Positions 44,968 through 55,626 of a stretch of 64,000 bases of DNA are shown here, one piece after another (positions within the stretch are counted from its first letter, which is position 1; each line of letters starts with the position of its first letter). Source of the stretch: Alternaria dauci (Eukaryota > Ascomycota > Dothideomycetes > Pleosporales > Pleosporaceae); assembly GCF_042100115.1 (NCBI RefSeq), contig NC_091273.1, forward strand, positions 558,001 to 622,000, given 5' to 3'. The notes beneath the pieces were generated by a model that saw nothing but the letters and a program-made list of their open reading frames with translations, was not told the origin of the DNA and did not search any database. The position numbers and the translations under genes were made by a program.

Positions 44968-46067
44968 GCTTTCGTCGCTCGCATACCGTGTTGTGAAAGA
45001 TCGTTTCCCGGTGTCATTTCAGCTAGAACATTGAGTGAGCGAGACAGTAGAGCATATCAAGCTTTGGCAAGCATTCCCCATGGGGATGTGGGGCGCATGT
45101 TGGCAATAACGCTCGAGTGGTGAGCTGTCCGATGCCGGTTGTAACTTGTGGTATACTACAGGGCCATGTTGTTGCATGTTGGGTCTAGGGCTAAGGCTCA
45201 GGAGCTCAATATGATACCTCAACATGGATGACTCGTATGTGTGTGCCAATAGTTACGTTGTTTAAATCTGGCTGTAAGCGACCGGACATGTTGCTTTACT
45301 ATGCAGGCTGAAGACGTTCATTCTTCCGGTACAAGGGTACTTTCTGGGTTTGCCGATCCCATCGCAAGTCGGTCGAGATAGAGGTAGTAGCTGGCGCAGT
45401 GCCCTGCAGCATCGATTGACGTCTCAATTAGCAGATTCAGTGATGGAGTCATTTTCAGAATGAATCTTGTTCGAATGTTCATAGCGAAGCCTCAAGCTCT
45501 CCTCTTGTCAGAAAGCGAACATATCCCATGTCGTCGCCTTCCGGTAGATCATCTGCAGTGCATTAGGCTAAAGGCGGGATCTCGAGTGCCGCGGTGTGAA
45601 TGTTCGGGACGCTTATTACGTGCACAACGCAGGCTGAATGCGTTCTGGAAATCTCCGCAAAGAGTCGGTAGTACTAGGGAGATGGACTTGACGGTGCGCG
45701 TTGTCAACGGGTCGGGTGTGGTCAGGTCTTGATAGCTTGGACCCTGAAGATCGATGATGACAGCTGGTGCCGAGGCGGCTTTCCCGTTCCTGTCAACCTG
45801 CTGCTAAAGAATACACCTCGTTGACCTTCAGAACGCGTCAAAACGCGTTTCAATCATGGCCCCACGCGTTGATTTTGATAGGAAGGCATCAATGTACTCA
45901 TCTCGGTCCGCGTTTGTCCGTGGTTCTGCCGGCGGTTGCCTGACAAGGCGCGCTTGGCCGTTTCTGCCATTCCGTCCTTCCTCCTCAGAGCAACATACGC
46001 AGCCCTACTTCCCTTGTCAATTGTCGAGCTACCAATACTGTGCCATTCCGTAACACTACATGTCACG
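44968..46067. other. Divergent intergenic region
   Basis: 1.1 kb between the 7TM gene and the F-box gene, start to start. No supported gene; it must contain both promoters. Confidence 0.45.
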
Positions 46068-47177
46068 ATGGATTCTCGAGATGACCAAGAAACTTCGCTG
46101 AACCAAGCTACAGAGAGCAGCCAATCACCCTGCCTTCCATGGGATGTTCTCATCGAGATAGCCCACCATTGTCGTTTCGACGAGCTGCGGGCGTTGACCA
46201 TGGTCAGCACGCAGATGCGCGACCTGATCGATCGTTATATCACCACAATCGCACCGGCGGTCGCACACGTCACGTTCAGTAAACGAGTCCTCCAGCACAT
46301 GTACGATCAATCGAACTTCTTCCACTACAGACAGCTGCGAGAGCTCGTACCGCACCAGCTAGCGGCAATTCTAGTAAACAAACATCGTATCGCATACCAA
46401 GATGGGCGCCCAGTCTATCGTATACCGGCAGAAGCACCTGGCGGTGACTATCTGCGCAATCGGGTCGCAAAGGGCTGGGACATCCTACGGGAACTGTATC
46501 TTGTCTCTCAGGATGTGCGCACGTCCTATACAGAGGATGAACTGATGCAGCAGGACTGGCGGTCGCCCCGATACTCGCTCGACGCGTGTAAGATGAGAGA
46601 GGATACCATCCAGCAGCGACGTCTGGACTACGTTCGCGGATTATGTTCTCATCAGATACGAGATTATATATTGCTGACGACGCTGCTTCCTTGCATATTC
46701 AGCGTGTCAAAGGGCAACATTGGAGACGAGTACGAGCCTTGGATCTTTGATAAGGGCGAAAGCTTTGATCAGTTGCGCTCATTCCGAGACGGAACGACGT
46801 GGCTCTCGTGGTTTGTGCTCGCCGAAGGACTGCATATTTTCTGGGCTCAGTGGTGGAGTTTGCCCCCAGATCTGGCACAACATCACATCGCACGCCGAGC
46901 CGTGCACACATACAGAGTTTTAGACCCTGCACTTGTCGACTATCAGCGTTTGTTGATGGAGCGTCTTCATGACGTTATCAGTGATGTAGGGGAATTCAAG
47001 TTGCAAGATCACGGCAACTTCAAACCACATCTGTACTTCCCTCACGTCCTCCAAGGAAAGCGTCCACACATAGATTTCCGAGCTCCAGAGACGCTCCAGC
47101 ATGTACCGTTCCATGCGCAGTTTCGATGCCCAGACGGTGTTGAAGAACCTTCTGCTTTGATCATCTCACCATGGTAG
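46068..47177 (+). CDS. F-box-like protein of unknown target
   Basis: Intronless, 369 residues from ATG 46068, the first ATG in the frame. Residues about 22-57 fit a degenerate F-box: CLPWDVLIEIAHHCRFDE then LRALTMVSTQMRDLIDRYI. F-box proteins link substrates to the SCF ubiquitin ligase through Skp1. The remaining 300 residues have no LRR, WD40 or other repeat that I can see; they are rich in aromatic residues (WLSWFVLAEGLHIFWAQWWS) as in many uncharacterised ascomycete F-box proteins. The target is unknown. Confidence 0.75.
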   Translation: MDSRDDQETSLNQATESSQSPCLPWDVLIEIAHHCRFDELRALTMVSTQMRDLIDRYITTIAPAVAHVTFSKRVLQHMYDQSNFFHYRQLRELVPHQLAAILVNKHRIAYQDGRPVYRIPAEAPGGDYLRNRVAKGWDILRELYLVSQDVRTSYTEDELMQQDWRSPRYSLDACKMREDTIQQRRLDYVRGLCSHQIRDYILLTTLLPCIFSVSKGNIGDEYEPWIFDKGESFDQLRSFRDGTTWLSWFVLAEGLHIFWAQWWSLPPDLAQHHIARRAVHTYRVLDPALVDYQRLLMERLHDVISDVGEFKLQDHGNFKPHLYFPHVLQGKRPHIDFRAPETLQHVPFHAQFRCPDGVEEPSALIISPW

Positions 47178-48377
47178 GGACGGAGAGGGTTCCCAGGCGA
47201 ACGATAGACTGCATCCAAAATCAACCTGCCATGCATGTGCATGAGCTCGCAATTTAACAGCTGCATATTTGACGTCTCTGACTCTCCGGAATGCATTAGA
47301 GCTGAAGCTTGTCCCAGGCCGGACATGGAAGCCCTGCTATTCCCGTTGCGTGGGGTATGGCAATGATGATCTGCCGCTGACGACAGAAAGACCATTACCC
47401 AGTTTACTAAGCCAGCCCGTCTAGCACAGCGTATAGCGCGTATAGTCTTATATCATCACCACTAGCCATTTGCAGACACACTTGCGACAAGTTTACGAAC
47501 AGCAACAGGCCCCGTACACGTCAAAACGGAGCGCACGTGAGGCGGAGATTAAGGACTCTACGCGGTGTCTGTGATGACAAGATGAAAAGCCGTGTTGCTG
47601 CAGATATGATACCGCGTGGTATTACAGAGCGCCTCATTGGTGACGGGTTAGCCTATGGCGAAGGTTGAGGGGCCTCTGCTGCAGGGGTTGTAGAGATGGT
47701 TGTTTGCGCCACGGCGAGTCCCGCGTCTCATAGCTGCAAGTGTAAGGGCGCGAGCAGGGCTACCAGCTCTCCACGATTCGCCAGGTTGTGTTAGCCTCAG
47801 CTTTGGGCGGCCCCAAATGCGGTCCGCCGCCAGAAACAACTCAGCCTCCACCATGTCGCATGGCGCTATCTGGGGCTGGCAGCGTGACAGCGTGTTGCGA
47901 AACAGACAGAGGGACGATGCCGAGGTCCACGGCTTATCGCCCGTCGCACATGGAATGTAGCGGTCAGTAGATGGAGATTTTGCAGATTTTATCGATACGA
48001 AAGGGCTCGAGTTGCCATGCGCCAACGCCGAGTGTTGCTGTAAATAGACGTCGGGGGATGGCATCAGACTAGGAGTTAGCGGCAGATCGGGCTTAGGCCA
48101 AGCTGGAACGAGGAACGTGACCCTGGCCGACTATGCCTGGCTGCAGCAATAGCGCCCTGCTAGACACCTTTACGTTGCATGCTGCTGCTGCTGCTGTACT
48201 GGTAATCGCAATGCTGCCCTTCTGCTTTTGCTACAGCTGAAGACGACACATGCGACGATAGGCACTCTCATGGAGCCGTGTCCGCTGCCCACCTGACGCT
48301 CCTTTGGCACCGGCTACCACGACCACGACCACGACGTACGACTCGTACAACACGTACAAAGTGAAGGAAGGCATACC
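47178..48377. other. Intergenic region with short CTG microsatellite
   Basis: 1.2 kb upstream of the 48378 gene. A GCT run of five units is at 48181-48195. A 138-codon minus-strand open frame (47648-48064) has no domain and no splice support. Confidence 0.5.
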
Positions 48378-51272
48378 ATGGTGGGGAGGGCTTCACAGGA
48401 TCACGACTCGGCACTGCAACTCGCTGACAGGACACCGACGATAGACGCACGGGGAAAGGGCGTCGCCTTCGCTAGCGATGAGGGCAGTCCCCACACCAGA
48501 CGGGCAGCCTATGACGAGCGTGCGCGCACCACGTCAGTGAGCTCAGAGGACTCTGAGGGCTACGAGCACGTGAACACGCTGCTCTCTGCGTCGTCGATTG
48601 CAAACACCGATGCCGTCTCCTCGTCAGGCTACTCGACGGCCATGACATCCGCCACCACCTATGACGAGCGCGCACACGACGTTACACCAATCGCCGAACC
48701 GCCATATGCGCCACCCAGCCTGACCCTCCTCGAGCTAGTGTCCAACACCGCCTCTTCGTCTGCGCTTCCCGATAGTTTCGATGTAAATGTGTCGAGAAAA
48801 GGCGGCTATGTCGCGGTATATTCGGCCTCGAATCTGTTCTTGATCAAGACGGTGCAACTACCGCGACTGTGGGCGAGGACATTGCAGGTCAAGCGCAAGC
48901 CCGTCGCGATTGACATTACCGAGGATGGTTTTCTGCTGGCTGTGCTATCACGGCCTTCGCAGGTCGATCTGTATGAAATACATGGCGAAGGCGATAACCA
49001 GATCAGGAAGAGGCGGACCATCATGCTCGTGCACGAGGCCAGCTCGATTGTCATTTCGCCGGATGCACGTATCTTAATCACAGGAAATAGATTTGGCATC
49101 GAGGTAATGGCTATTGGGCCCGAGGTACCCGAGACGACACGACGTACGCTTTCTGGGCCCGCCGGCGACGCCTTGGAGTTCTCTGACGATGGTCGCACGC
49201 TGCTCATCACGGGTTATGCGAGGAAGTCGGATGGGTCCGCCCTGTTTGTTCTTCCTGGGCTTTATGACGGCCCGCTTACCGAGGAGGGTGAGCCGATACC
49301 ACAACCACCAGAGGCTGCTTGGACGGGTTCGGTGCTGTTTCCAGAGACTGCGAGGATTGCACGCCAAGCCACCTTGCTTCCCGATGCGGACACGGGGACG
49401 TTCAACGAACTCTTTGCCTTCAACGCCGAGGAGGACTCATGGGGAATCTACGACATTGCATGCCAACGGTTCACACAGAGGAAGATGTTTTTGCCAGACC
49501 ACGCGAGATGGACGCGATCAGAGTTTGTGGACGATGCTATGCCGGCCGTATCTCCCAATGCCGATCTTGCCGCAGTAGCTCTACGGATGCGCGGGACCAC
49601 CAATATCTGGATCTACGAAGTACCAGGCTGGGAGTACAAGCCGAGTGAAAAGACCAAGGTGGATGCCCCAATCCAGCCTTGCTTTTGCATCCCCATCCCA
49701 AACGACAATGCAGGTACTCTACAGGAGATTTGTGTGCTGAGATGGGTCAAGCTGAATGCAAACGTACAGCGGCTTGTGGCAGTTGGCAATTCGAACGTCT
49801 TGCCGGATGAAAACGATGTACCCGGGGCACCATTAGGCTCAAAAGGTGTTTTGATAGTCCTTGATTTCGATAAGACGAAACCTTTGGGAAGCGCCCCGCC
49901 GACGCTGTTGAAGACAGAATACGACTTGGACCCCCTTTGTCCCGGCGAGATGCTGCCCGAAGGCTCTATAGACTTTGACCGGGAGGTTGAACTGGTGCGA
50001 ACCAGGACCATGGCACAGCGTAGAGCCCAAGACCGGAATGATACTGTCGCGCGAAGACCATCGAGGATTGGCACTACACCCGTACAACGATCACGTACTA
50101 CCGCCAACCCAGCTGCGCCACGGCCCCGATTACCCTCTGATGAGTCCGAGGAGTTGACACCGGAAGAGGCACAGGCCATGTTCGAGGCTCCCTATGACAA
50201 CCAGCAACCTCGATCTCAGATGTCTTTAGCCAGAGCTGCGACTGTGGCAGCGGTATCACCCGCAAATCGTCGGCATCTGCGTGCACTACCTTTTAGACCT
50301 CTGGAATACCGTCGTGCAGACGGCCATCGAGAGCTACCACATGAAAGCGACGCGGACAACTGGGTGCCGCCTCCACCAGCCTACACAACCACTGCCGCCG
50401 CAGCAGAAAGTGTCAGCTTAAGCCATCCTGATGCGCCTCCAGTGCCGCGACTACCCCAGTCGTATTCTTCGTCTTCGACACCGCCCGTTCCTCCATTACC
50501 AACCAACATGTCCGCAACCGTCAACCCCTCCCAACTCTCTCCCTCATATCCTTACCAGCAACGCCAACCATCAATATCATCCAGCGATGTCTCCTCGCCC
50601 CCAGCCCAAGAGCCAACACGTCGCCCCTCTCTCATCCACCCCTCCACGTACCCCAGCCCCCGATCTTCAGGCTCGATCCGGCGGCGAAGATCAAGCACCC
50701 GCTCGCCACCAGAACAAACGTCCTACGCACCGTCATCACACACTCTACCTACAGCTACGTCTGCATCCGCATACCCCAGCTCCTCCCACATGCCCACCCG
50801 CCGTCCGACAAACGGCCCTCGCACTCAAACCGTCGCACACGACAACCTCGACCTCTACGCTCCACCGCCCGTCCCCAGTCTGCCGCCTAACATGCGCCGC
50901 GGCTCAGCGCCAAACGTAGCCATCCAGCGCCGTCCCTTGCCACCGACCAGTCCGAGGATGAGCATGCAGCCGTATCCGACTGCACCAATGGCATCGATGA
51001 CTGCAACTCAGCAGCCAAGAAATCCACACACATTACCGCCTCTTGCGCCTCCGGACCAGCAATTTGCAGCTGGGCAGAGGTTTCCTGTTAGTGCGCCGCC
51101 GAGGACAGATCAGGTGCATAATCATCCGTATGGAATGCATAGAGCGAGTCAGAGTGTGGGTAACTTGATCAGTGGGCGGACGGGCTCACGGTTGGATCAT
51201 GCTGGTGTGTTGGTCGGGGAGGAGGAAAAGAAGGGAAAGGGGAGGAAGAAGGTTGGTTGTGTGCTTATGTAA
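48378..51272 (+). CDS. Large protein with propeller-like core, long disordered tail and C-terminal CaaX prenylation motif
   Basis: Intronless, 964 residues. Residues 1-100 are polar and Ser-rich. About 115-510 show repeated beta-strand-rich units reminiscent of WD40/propeller blades (GGYVAVYSASNLFLIKTV; KPVAIDITEDGFLLAVLSR; SSIVISPDARILITGNRFG; DALEFSDDGRTLLITGYA; PAVSPNADLAAVALRM; NIWIYEVPGWEYKP), as in an uncharacterised fungal WD-like family. Residues about 550-940 are disordered, with Pro/Ser/Arg runs and several PPVPxLP segments (APPVPRLPQS, TPPVPPLPTN, PPPVPSLPPN) resembling SH3 ligands. The protein ends KKGKGRKKVGCVLM: a polybasic stretch directly before Cys-Val-Leu-Met, a farnesyltransferase-type CaaX box. 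It is probably a lipid-anchored scaffold on a membrane; that is inference. Confidence 0.85.
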   Translation: MVGRASQDHDSALQLADRTPTIDARGKGVAFASDEGSPHTRRAAYDERARTTSVSSEDSEGYEHVNTLLSASSIANTDAVSSSGYSTAMTSATTYDERAHDVTPIAEPPYAPPSLTLLELVSNTASSSALPDSFDVNVSRKGGYVAVYSASNLFLIKTVQLPRLWARTLQVKRKPVAIDITEDGFLLAVLSRPSQVDLYEIHGEGDNQIRKRRTIMLVHEASSIVISPDARILITGNRFGIEVMAIGPEVPETTRRTLSGPAGDALEFSDDGRTLLITGYARKSDGSALFVLPGLYDGPLTEEGEPIPQPPEAAWTGSVLFPETARIARQATLLPDADTGTFNELFAFNAEEDSWGIYDIACQRFTQRKMFLPDHARWTRSEFVDDAMPAVSPNADLAAVALRMRGTTNIWIYEVPGWEYKPSEKTKVDAPIQPCFCIPIPNDNAGTLQEICVLRWVKLNANVQRLVAVGNSNVLPDENDVPGAPLGSKGVLIVLDFDKTKPLGSAPPTLLKTEYDLDPLCPGEMLPEGSIDFDREVELVRTRTMAQRRAQDRNDTVARRPSRIGTTPVQRSRTTANPAAPRPRLPSDESEELTPEEAQAMFEAPYDNQQPRSQMSLARAATVAAVSPANRRHLRALPFRPLEYRRADGHRELPHESDADNWVPPPPAYTTTAAAAESVSLSHPDAPPVPRLPQSYSSSSTPPVPPLPTNMSATVNPSQLSPSYPYQQRQPSISSSDVSSPPAQEPTRRPSLIHPSTYPSPRSSGSIRRRRSSTRSPPEQTSYAPSSHTLPTATSASAYPSSSHMPTRRPTNGPRTQTVAHDNLDLYAPPPVPSLPPNMRRGSAPNVAIQRRPLPPTSPRMSMQPYPTAPMASMTATQQPRNPHTLPPLAPPDQQFAAGQRFPVSAPPRTDQVHNHPYGMHRASQSVGNLISGRTGSRLDHAGVLVGEEEKKGKGRKKVGCVLM

Positions 51273-51655
51273 GGTGTGTGGATGGAGAAGAGAGTAGGGG
51301 AAGGTGAACACGATGGATGGATGGATGGATGGCCCGATTATGTTTCTATGATTATATTATACCCATGACTCTTTTTTTTTCCTTTCCATCTCGGCGTTTG
51401 GGTCTTGGGCATCGGACTGGATATGAATGTGCCTCCTGCGAGCAATTGAGCGGTTGAGCGACTTTTATACATAGCAGGTAGACTGGGATAACGGAGCAAT
51501 CCAGGGATTCTGGGAAGACTATTGCCTTTGACTTTTGTTATTGTGGGTTGTTAAAGTTTGGCTTAATGTGTCTCTTGGGTACCTGATGACTTCCAGGGTT
51601 GGTATTCGTCTCTAAACTGCATCAAGTACAAGTCCCTTCAGCCATCCACCATCAC
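51273..51655. repeat. Convergent intergenic region with (ATGG)5 microsatellite
   Basis: ATGG is repeated five times at 51313-51332, in the likely 3' UTR of the large propeller-like protein gene. A T-run follows at about 51370. No gene is seen. Confidence 0.7.
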
Positions 51656-52014
51656 TCAATCATCTCCCTGACAAGCGCCCTCGCCAATCTCATAGCACTC
51701 CTTGCCATTAACCTCGATACAATACGAATTTCCAACCACAAAGTTGGCCGTGTTGCGACACGACGGGTTCTGGCAAACAGTCAGTCAGTCGATCCCCGCC
51801 TATTCTTAAAACTCACCCATGGGCCGACTTGGTAGATGGGCAGGCCATGTGCGCTGGCAATGTTGTTGCAAGATGTCATTCCTGGCTCAGCAATCTGCCA
51901 TGCACTGCAGTTCGGGACCGTATCTGGTGCCGCGGTCGTTGGGGGCTCGACGAGATAGGCGCTGACGGCGGCGGATGCTAGTGCGCATAGGAGGATGGAA
52001 ACTTGGGGTCTCAT
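51656..52014 (-). CDS. Small secreted single-LysM protein, candidate chitin-binding effector
   Basis: A 103-residue secreted protein; exons (complement) 51817-52014 and 51656-51769, 47-nt phase-0 intron with GTGAGT donor. The signal peptide is MRPQVSILLCALASAAVSA. The mature part carries one LysM-like module: CSAWQIAEPGMTSCNNIASA, then GLPIYQVGPW joined by splicing to NPSCRNTANFVVGNSYCIEV. The WNPSC...FVVGNSYCIEV half is the LysM motif most shared with fungal LysM effectors, and it is assembled only across the exon junction, which supports the model. Six cysteines remain after signal cleavage, suggesting three disulfides. Known fungal LysM effectors bind chitin oligomers and blunt host chitin sensing; that role here is inferred from family alone. 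Confidence 0.85.
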
Positions 52015-53377
52015 GATGTTGTTTTCTTTTTCGAATATATAGGTAGGTAGAAGCTCAAAACAAAGATATGAATGGCAAGTGAAGATTTGTCAACAGGAAA
52101 AGGTGGTCCAACGCACATCTTTATTAGTAGAGCGATTTTCTTTCCTCCTCCAAGGATGCTGCCAATGTGGACACGGTCTCTGTGCTAGCTCATTCTCGCT
52201 CTTGACAATATCGCGCATCTCGTCTTCCGTCTCCTTACACGGCATGGCGTCTTGCTTGTCGAGCGTGAGCCGATGATTCGATTGGTTTCTGACCTTCGGT
52301 TCTGAGGAAGGCGTAAGGCGGCCAGTTCAATTGCGGACCACGCCGCGTACCTGCATGGCGGCTGTATGTGACTGCACAAGCCGGGAGCGACGCGAGAAGA
52401 GGTGAAATGTATAGCATTATCGCTGTGTGTTTGTAGAGATATCTGGAGAGGAGAGTATATCCTCGTCCTCTGATATCGAACAAGCGGGTGTCTTATCCCA
52501 CATACCAGTTGCCCTTTTGTTGTGGTGTGCAAAGGATCATCTCGCTCTCCCGGGATCTAGAACACGGATGAATTTCCAATGCGGCTCCTGCAGGTACGAC
52601 GTGCACATTGTACATGTGAGCCGTTGAGGGAGACGATGCACGCAGCCTTGCTGCATGGATAAATTAAGGAGAGAATTGTCAACCGGTCGAGAACGTCGAG
52701 CTGCATGCCATAGTGTCACCAACCATGGAACGCTAGAGCTCGTGCCACAAGAGGATCTTGTTTTCAATGTACCGATCCATCTACGTCTCCTGGCAGTCCG
52801 GTTGTGCAAAATATGGACTTCTCTGGACGTTGACGGGTGGTACGGCATGGACAGCGGGATTGTGGGAGAGGCGTATGGCCTTGCTGAAGCTTTGTCATGT
52901 CATGGTCAGTCCTTGGCTGTGTGCGCACGCACTGAAAAAGAATTGCAATGTTTGGAATCGATCCAGACTCAAGAAGAGGGAGCGTGAGAAGTGGTGGCAA
53001 TCCTGATCTAAGATCTACAGGTAACGTCACCAGTAAGCTCGTATTAGTCCATGAGATGAGCGCTGCATCACATCACCAAAGCAATGTCAAAAGCTAACGG
53101 GTATAATGGATTCCATTACGCATCACAATCAAGAACCTTTTGGGGTATAGCAGCTGACAGCACCATCAATCTATGCAAGACACTCTCATTCCACTTTAGA
53201 TACAACCGCCGACCACAAACACACAAGAAAACCTCGAACCAAGCAAGACGGTGGTATACCCTATGAATAAACACCAGGAGTATCATCGGAGAAGGAGAAT
53301 AGGGAGATATCGCAAAAGCTAGTCATGACATAGTAACATAATCCAGGTTTGTAAGGAAACAGACCAAGAAAATGCGC
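52015..53377. other. Intergenic region with one weak small-ORF candidate
   Basis: 1.36 kb. On the minus strand 52090-52245 is a 51-codon frame starting MPCKETEDEMRDIVKSENEL, with charged, protein-like composition and three cysteines. It could be a small gene or an exon, but I found no firm splice partners, so I do not list it as a CDS. A TATATA stretch at about 52037 lies close upstream of the LysM start. Confidence 0.35.
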
Positions 53378-54205
53378 TTAGAGCATGAAAGCGAAAGCAG
53401 CAGCGGCACCAGCGAAGCTGAGGGCAGCCTGGACGCCAGAGGCAGCGTTAGTGGTGGCCTCGGGCAGACGGCTGGTGGTAGCGTTACCGCCGGTGGGGAG
53501 GGGGATAGTGCCGTTGGCAGAGACACCGGTGCTGTAGGCAGGGACAACAGCAGAGGTCAAGACCGTGGTCGGGTAAGGAGCCTCGCTGGTGTGGACAGCA
53601 GATGGGAGAGGGATGGGGGTGTGGCTAGCAAGCGGGGTCGAAGCACCGTAAGGGGTGCTGGCAGCAGCGGCAGGGGTCGAGCTAGCGACAACAGCGCTGC
53701 TGGGAGCGACGACGACGGAGCTGGAGGAAGCGACCTCGCAGTTGCCAGCGGAGATGCCGAACTGGGTCGAGTACTGGTACTCGCCGGTGACATCGTCAAT
53801 GATCTGGATGCCGTAGCCGTTGGGGCCGCCGGTGGCCTCGAGGGTGGAGGCAGGGGTCCAGCTGAGGCTGCCGCTGTTGGCGATGCCCTCGGCGAGAGAA
53901 GGACCGAACTTGACGACGTTGGTGGAGGGACCCTTGAGAAGGAGGACAGAGACAGTGTTGGGGGTAGTTGGCTGCCAGGTGATGGTGAACTGCTCGCAGG
54001 TGGGGACAACCTGGTGGGTCGCGTTAGCTCTGTCGATCTAGTTTTGGGGCTTTGCGATTTGCGCGCGCGCGCAAACTCGGGGATGCAAGCATACCTCGTT
54101 TAAAGGACGGGTGATGGGGTTACCACTGGGCTCGCCGACGGGAGCGTGGATCTGGGCAGCGGCAAAGCCGGCGAAGAAGGTGACGATGGCGGTCTTGGAG
54201 TACAT
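53378..54205 (-). CDS. Kre9/Knh1-like Ser/Thr-rich GPI-anchored cell-surface protein
   Basis: A 247-residue surface protein; exons (complement) 54095-54205 and 53378-54010, 84-nt phase-0 intron. The signal peptide is MYSKTAIVTFFAGFAAAQ. A Kre9/Knh1-type immunoglobulin-like domain follows (about 38-125): PTCEQFTITWQPTTPNTVSV, WTPASTLEATGGPNGYGIQI, EYQYSTQFGISAG. Then comes a Ser/Thr/Ala/Pro-rich stalk suited to O-glycosylation, and a C-terminus with ATTNAASGVQ followed by a hydrophobic tail (ALSFAGAAAAFAFML), the layout of a GPI-anchor signal with omega site near Asn/Ala/Ser. The protein therefore likely sits at the plasma membrane or wall; related proteins are linked to beta-1,6-glucan and wall assembly. 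The intron contains a (GC)6 run at 54061-54072. Confidence 0.9.
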
Positions 54206-55626
54206 GTTGATTGTTGGTTGGTTGGTTGATTGGTGTGTGTGGTATTAGATTATCCGAAGAAGATCGAGAGTATTATGTATTTGGGAAGACGGGCAAGTAA
54301 TGAGTGACTGGGGTTTTCTGAAAAGAAGGGCTGAAGAACAAAAGTCTTCTGGAGAGGGCTGCAAGATATCTTTAGGCGAGGTGAGCAGTAGGAAGAAACA
54401 AGACAAGTTGAGGGGAGGCACTCGAACTATATCGATTTCCCATTCTACAAACGGTCAATGCAGGTACCCCCCTGTTGCCGGCGCAACTTAAGATTGGTGT
54501 TCCAGTCCCGTGCAATATCCCTTGCGACCAACGCTAAGCTCCATCCACAGGCGCTTGGGTGACGGTGACGAATGACAAGGCATCAAGAGATTTAGACACC
54601 TCGTATTCTGGCGAGCTGCGGCACGGCCAGGAGTCTTTTGTGGCTTTACCGGTGAGCTTGTTGGACGCTGGCACGGCCTATTCCTGGCTTGTTGGAGATT
54701 GCTTCTGGCGCGCAGTGGGTGCCTGAGGAGTCAGGAGCGTGGTTCCTGTCAGCCCGGCAAAACGCAGAGGCAATTTCGGCGCTTACATAGGCACAGCTGC
54801 GTAGGGCCGACAGCGCCGACAAGAGACATGGCATTCGCGTCTCATTTCTGTATTCGACGTTTGCGATGCATTGGTACGACTCGTGTGTCGCGATGCGCAA
54901 GCGAGCCCTTCTCCGGATTCACGTATCCTGTGGAACGCGATCTGCTGCTTGCCTGTGCGTGAGTCGCACGCGCTCTAGCTCCAGGCACCACTGCCTAGAG
55001 CGCGCACTGTCGGTTGCTCAACCACGCAGTAGAAAGGAGAGTTTGGCCCCTTGTCGCACCTTGTTGCGACGCATCTCGTCGGTCATGCTTCAAGCGAGGC
55101 TGCTGCACTACGTACGGAAGGGAGGAGACGCGGGTGAGATTGTAGTTTGACCGGCGCGGCAGATGCAAACAAGGCCGCCTGCCCGCAAAACCACCGCCTC
55201 ACCCCAGCGGTGCCCACCAAAACTAATCTTCTTCACGGCTCAAGTGTGTCACGTCAATTTGCCATTGTTTCAATTACTTCGTTGCATTGTTGTTGAATAT
55301 ACGCTTTGTTTATCGTCTCATATATACGTTTGCGCCGACTGCGCCCCTGCCTCGACCAGAACTTCATACTCTGTAGCTCAATGGTGCGAGCGGGTCGTGT
55401 GACTCGGTGACAGCGGTGCCGTCTCAGAGAGGACAAGTACGGACAGCCCTATGGCGGGGGTCCCGTTTAGCGAGCGAACGCATCGGGGTATCGTCGAAGC
55501 GGTATGAAATTCGTTACATCGTTACTGGTCGGTTGTGTAGAATGGGTGTCGAGACGGAGCGAGTGTGTGGTGGAACTTGAAAGAGTAGGAACGCGCCAAG
55601 TAGACATCGCATGAACAGCGAGCTGC
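54206..55626. other. Intergenic region
   Basis: 1.4 kb holding the promoter of the Kre9-like gene and the 3' flank of the glucanase gene. A short GGTT repeat is at about 54214-54228, in the likely 5' UTR. A tRNA A-box-like stretch near 55374 has no matching B box, so no tRNA is called. Confidence 0.45.

Noticed and set aside
54061..54072. (GC)6 run as a Z-DNA or regulatory element
   Set aside because: It is short, lies inside an intron and has no other supporting feature.
53372..54103. 243-codon open frame on the plus strand opposite the Kre9-like gene
   Set aside because: It is antisense to a well-supported signal-peptide/GPI gene; its Gly/Arg/Asp-rich product is what the reverse strand of Ser/Thr/Ala/Pro-rich codons gives. 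No domain or splice logic.
55370..55425. TAGCTCAATGG stretch resembling a tRNA A box
   Set aside because: No B box at the right distance and no cloverleaf.
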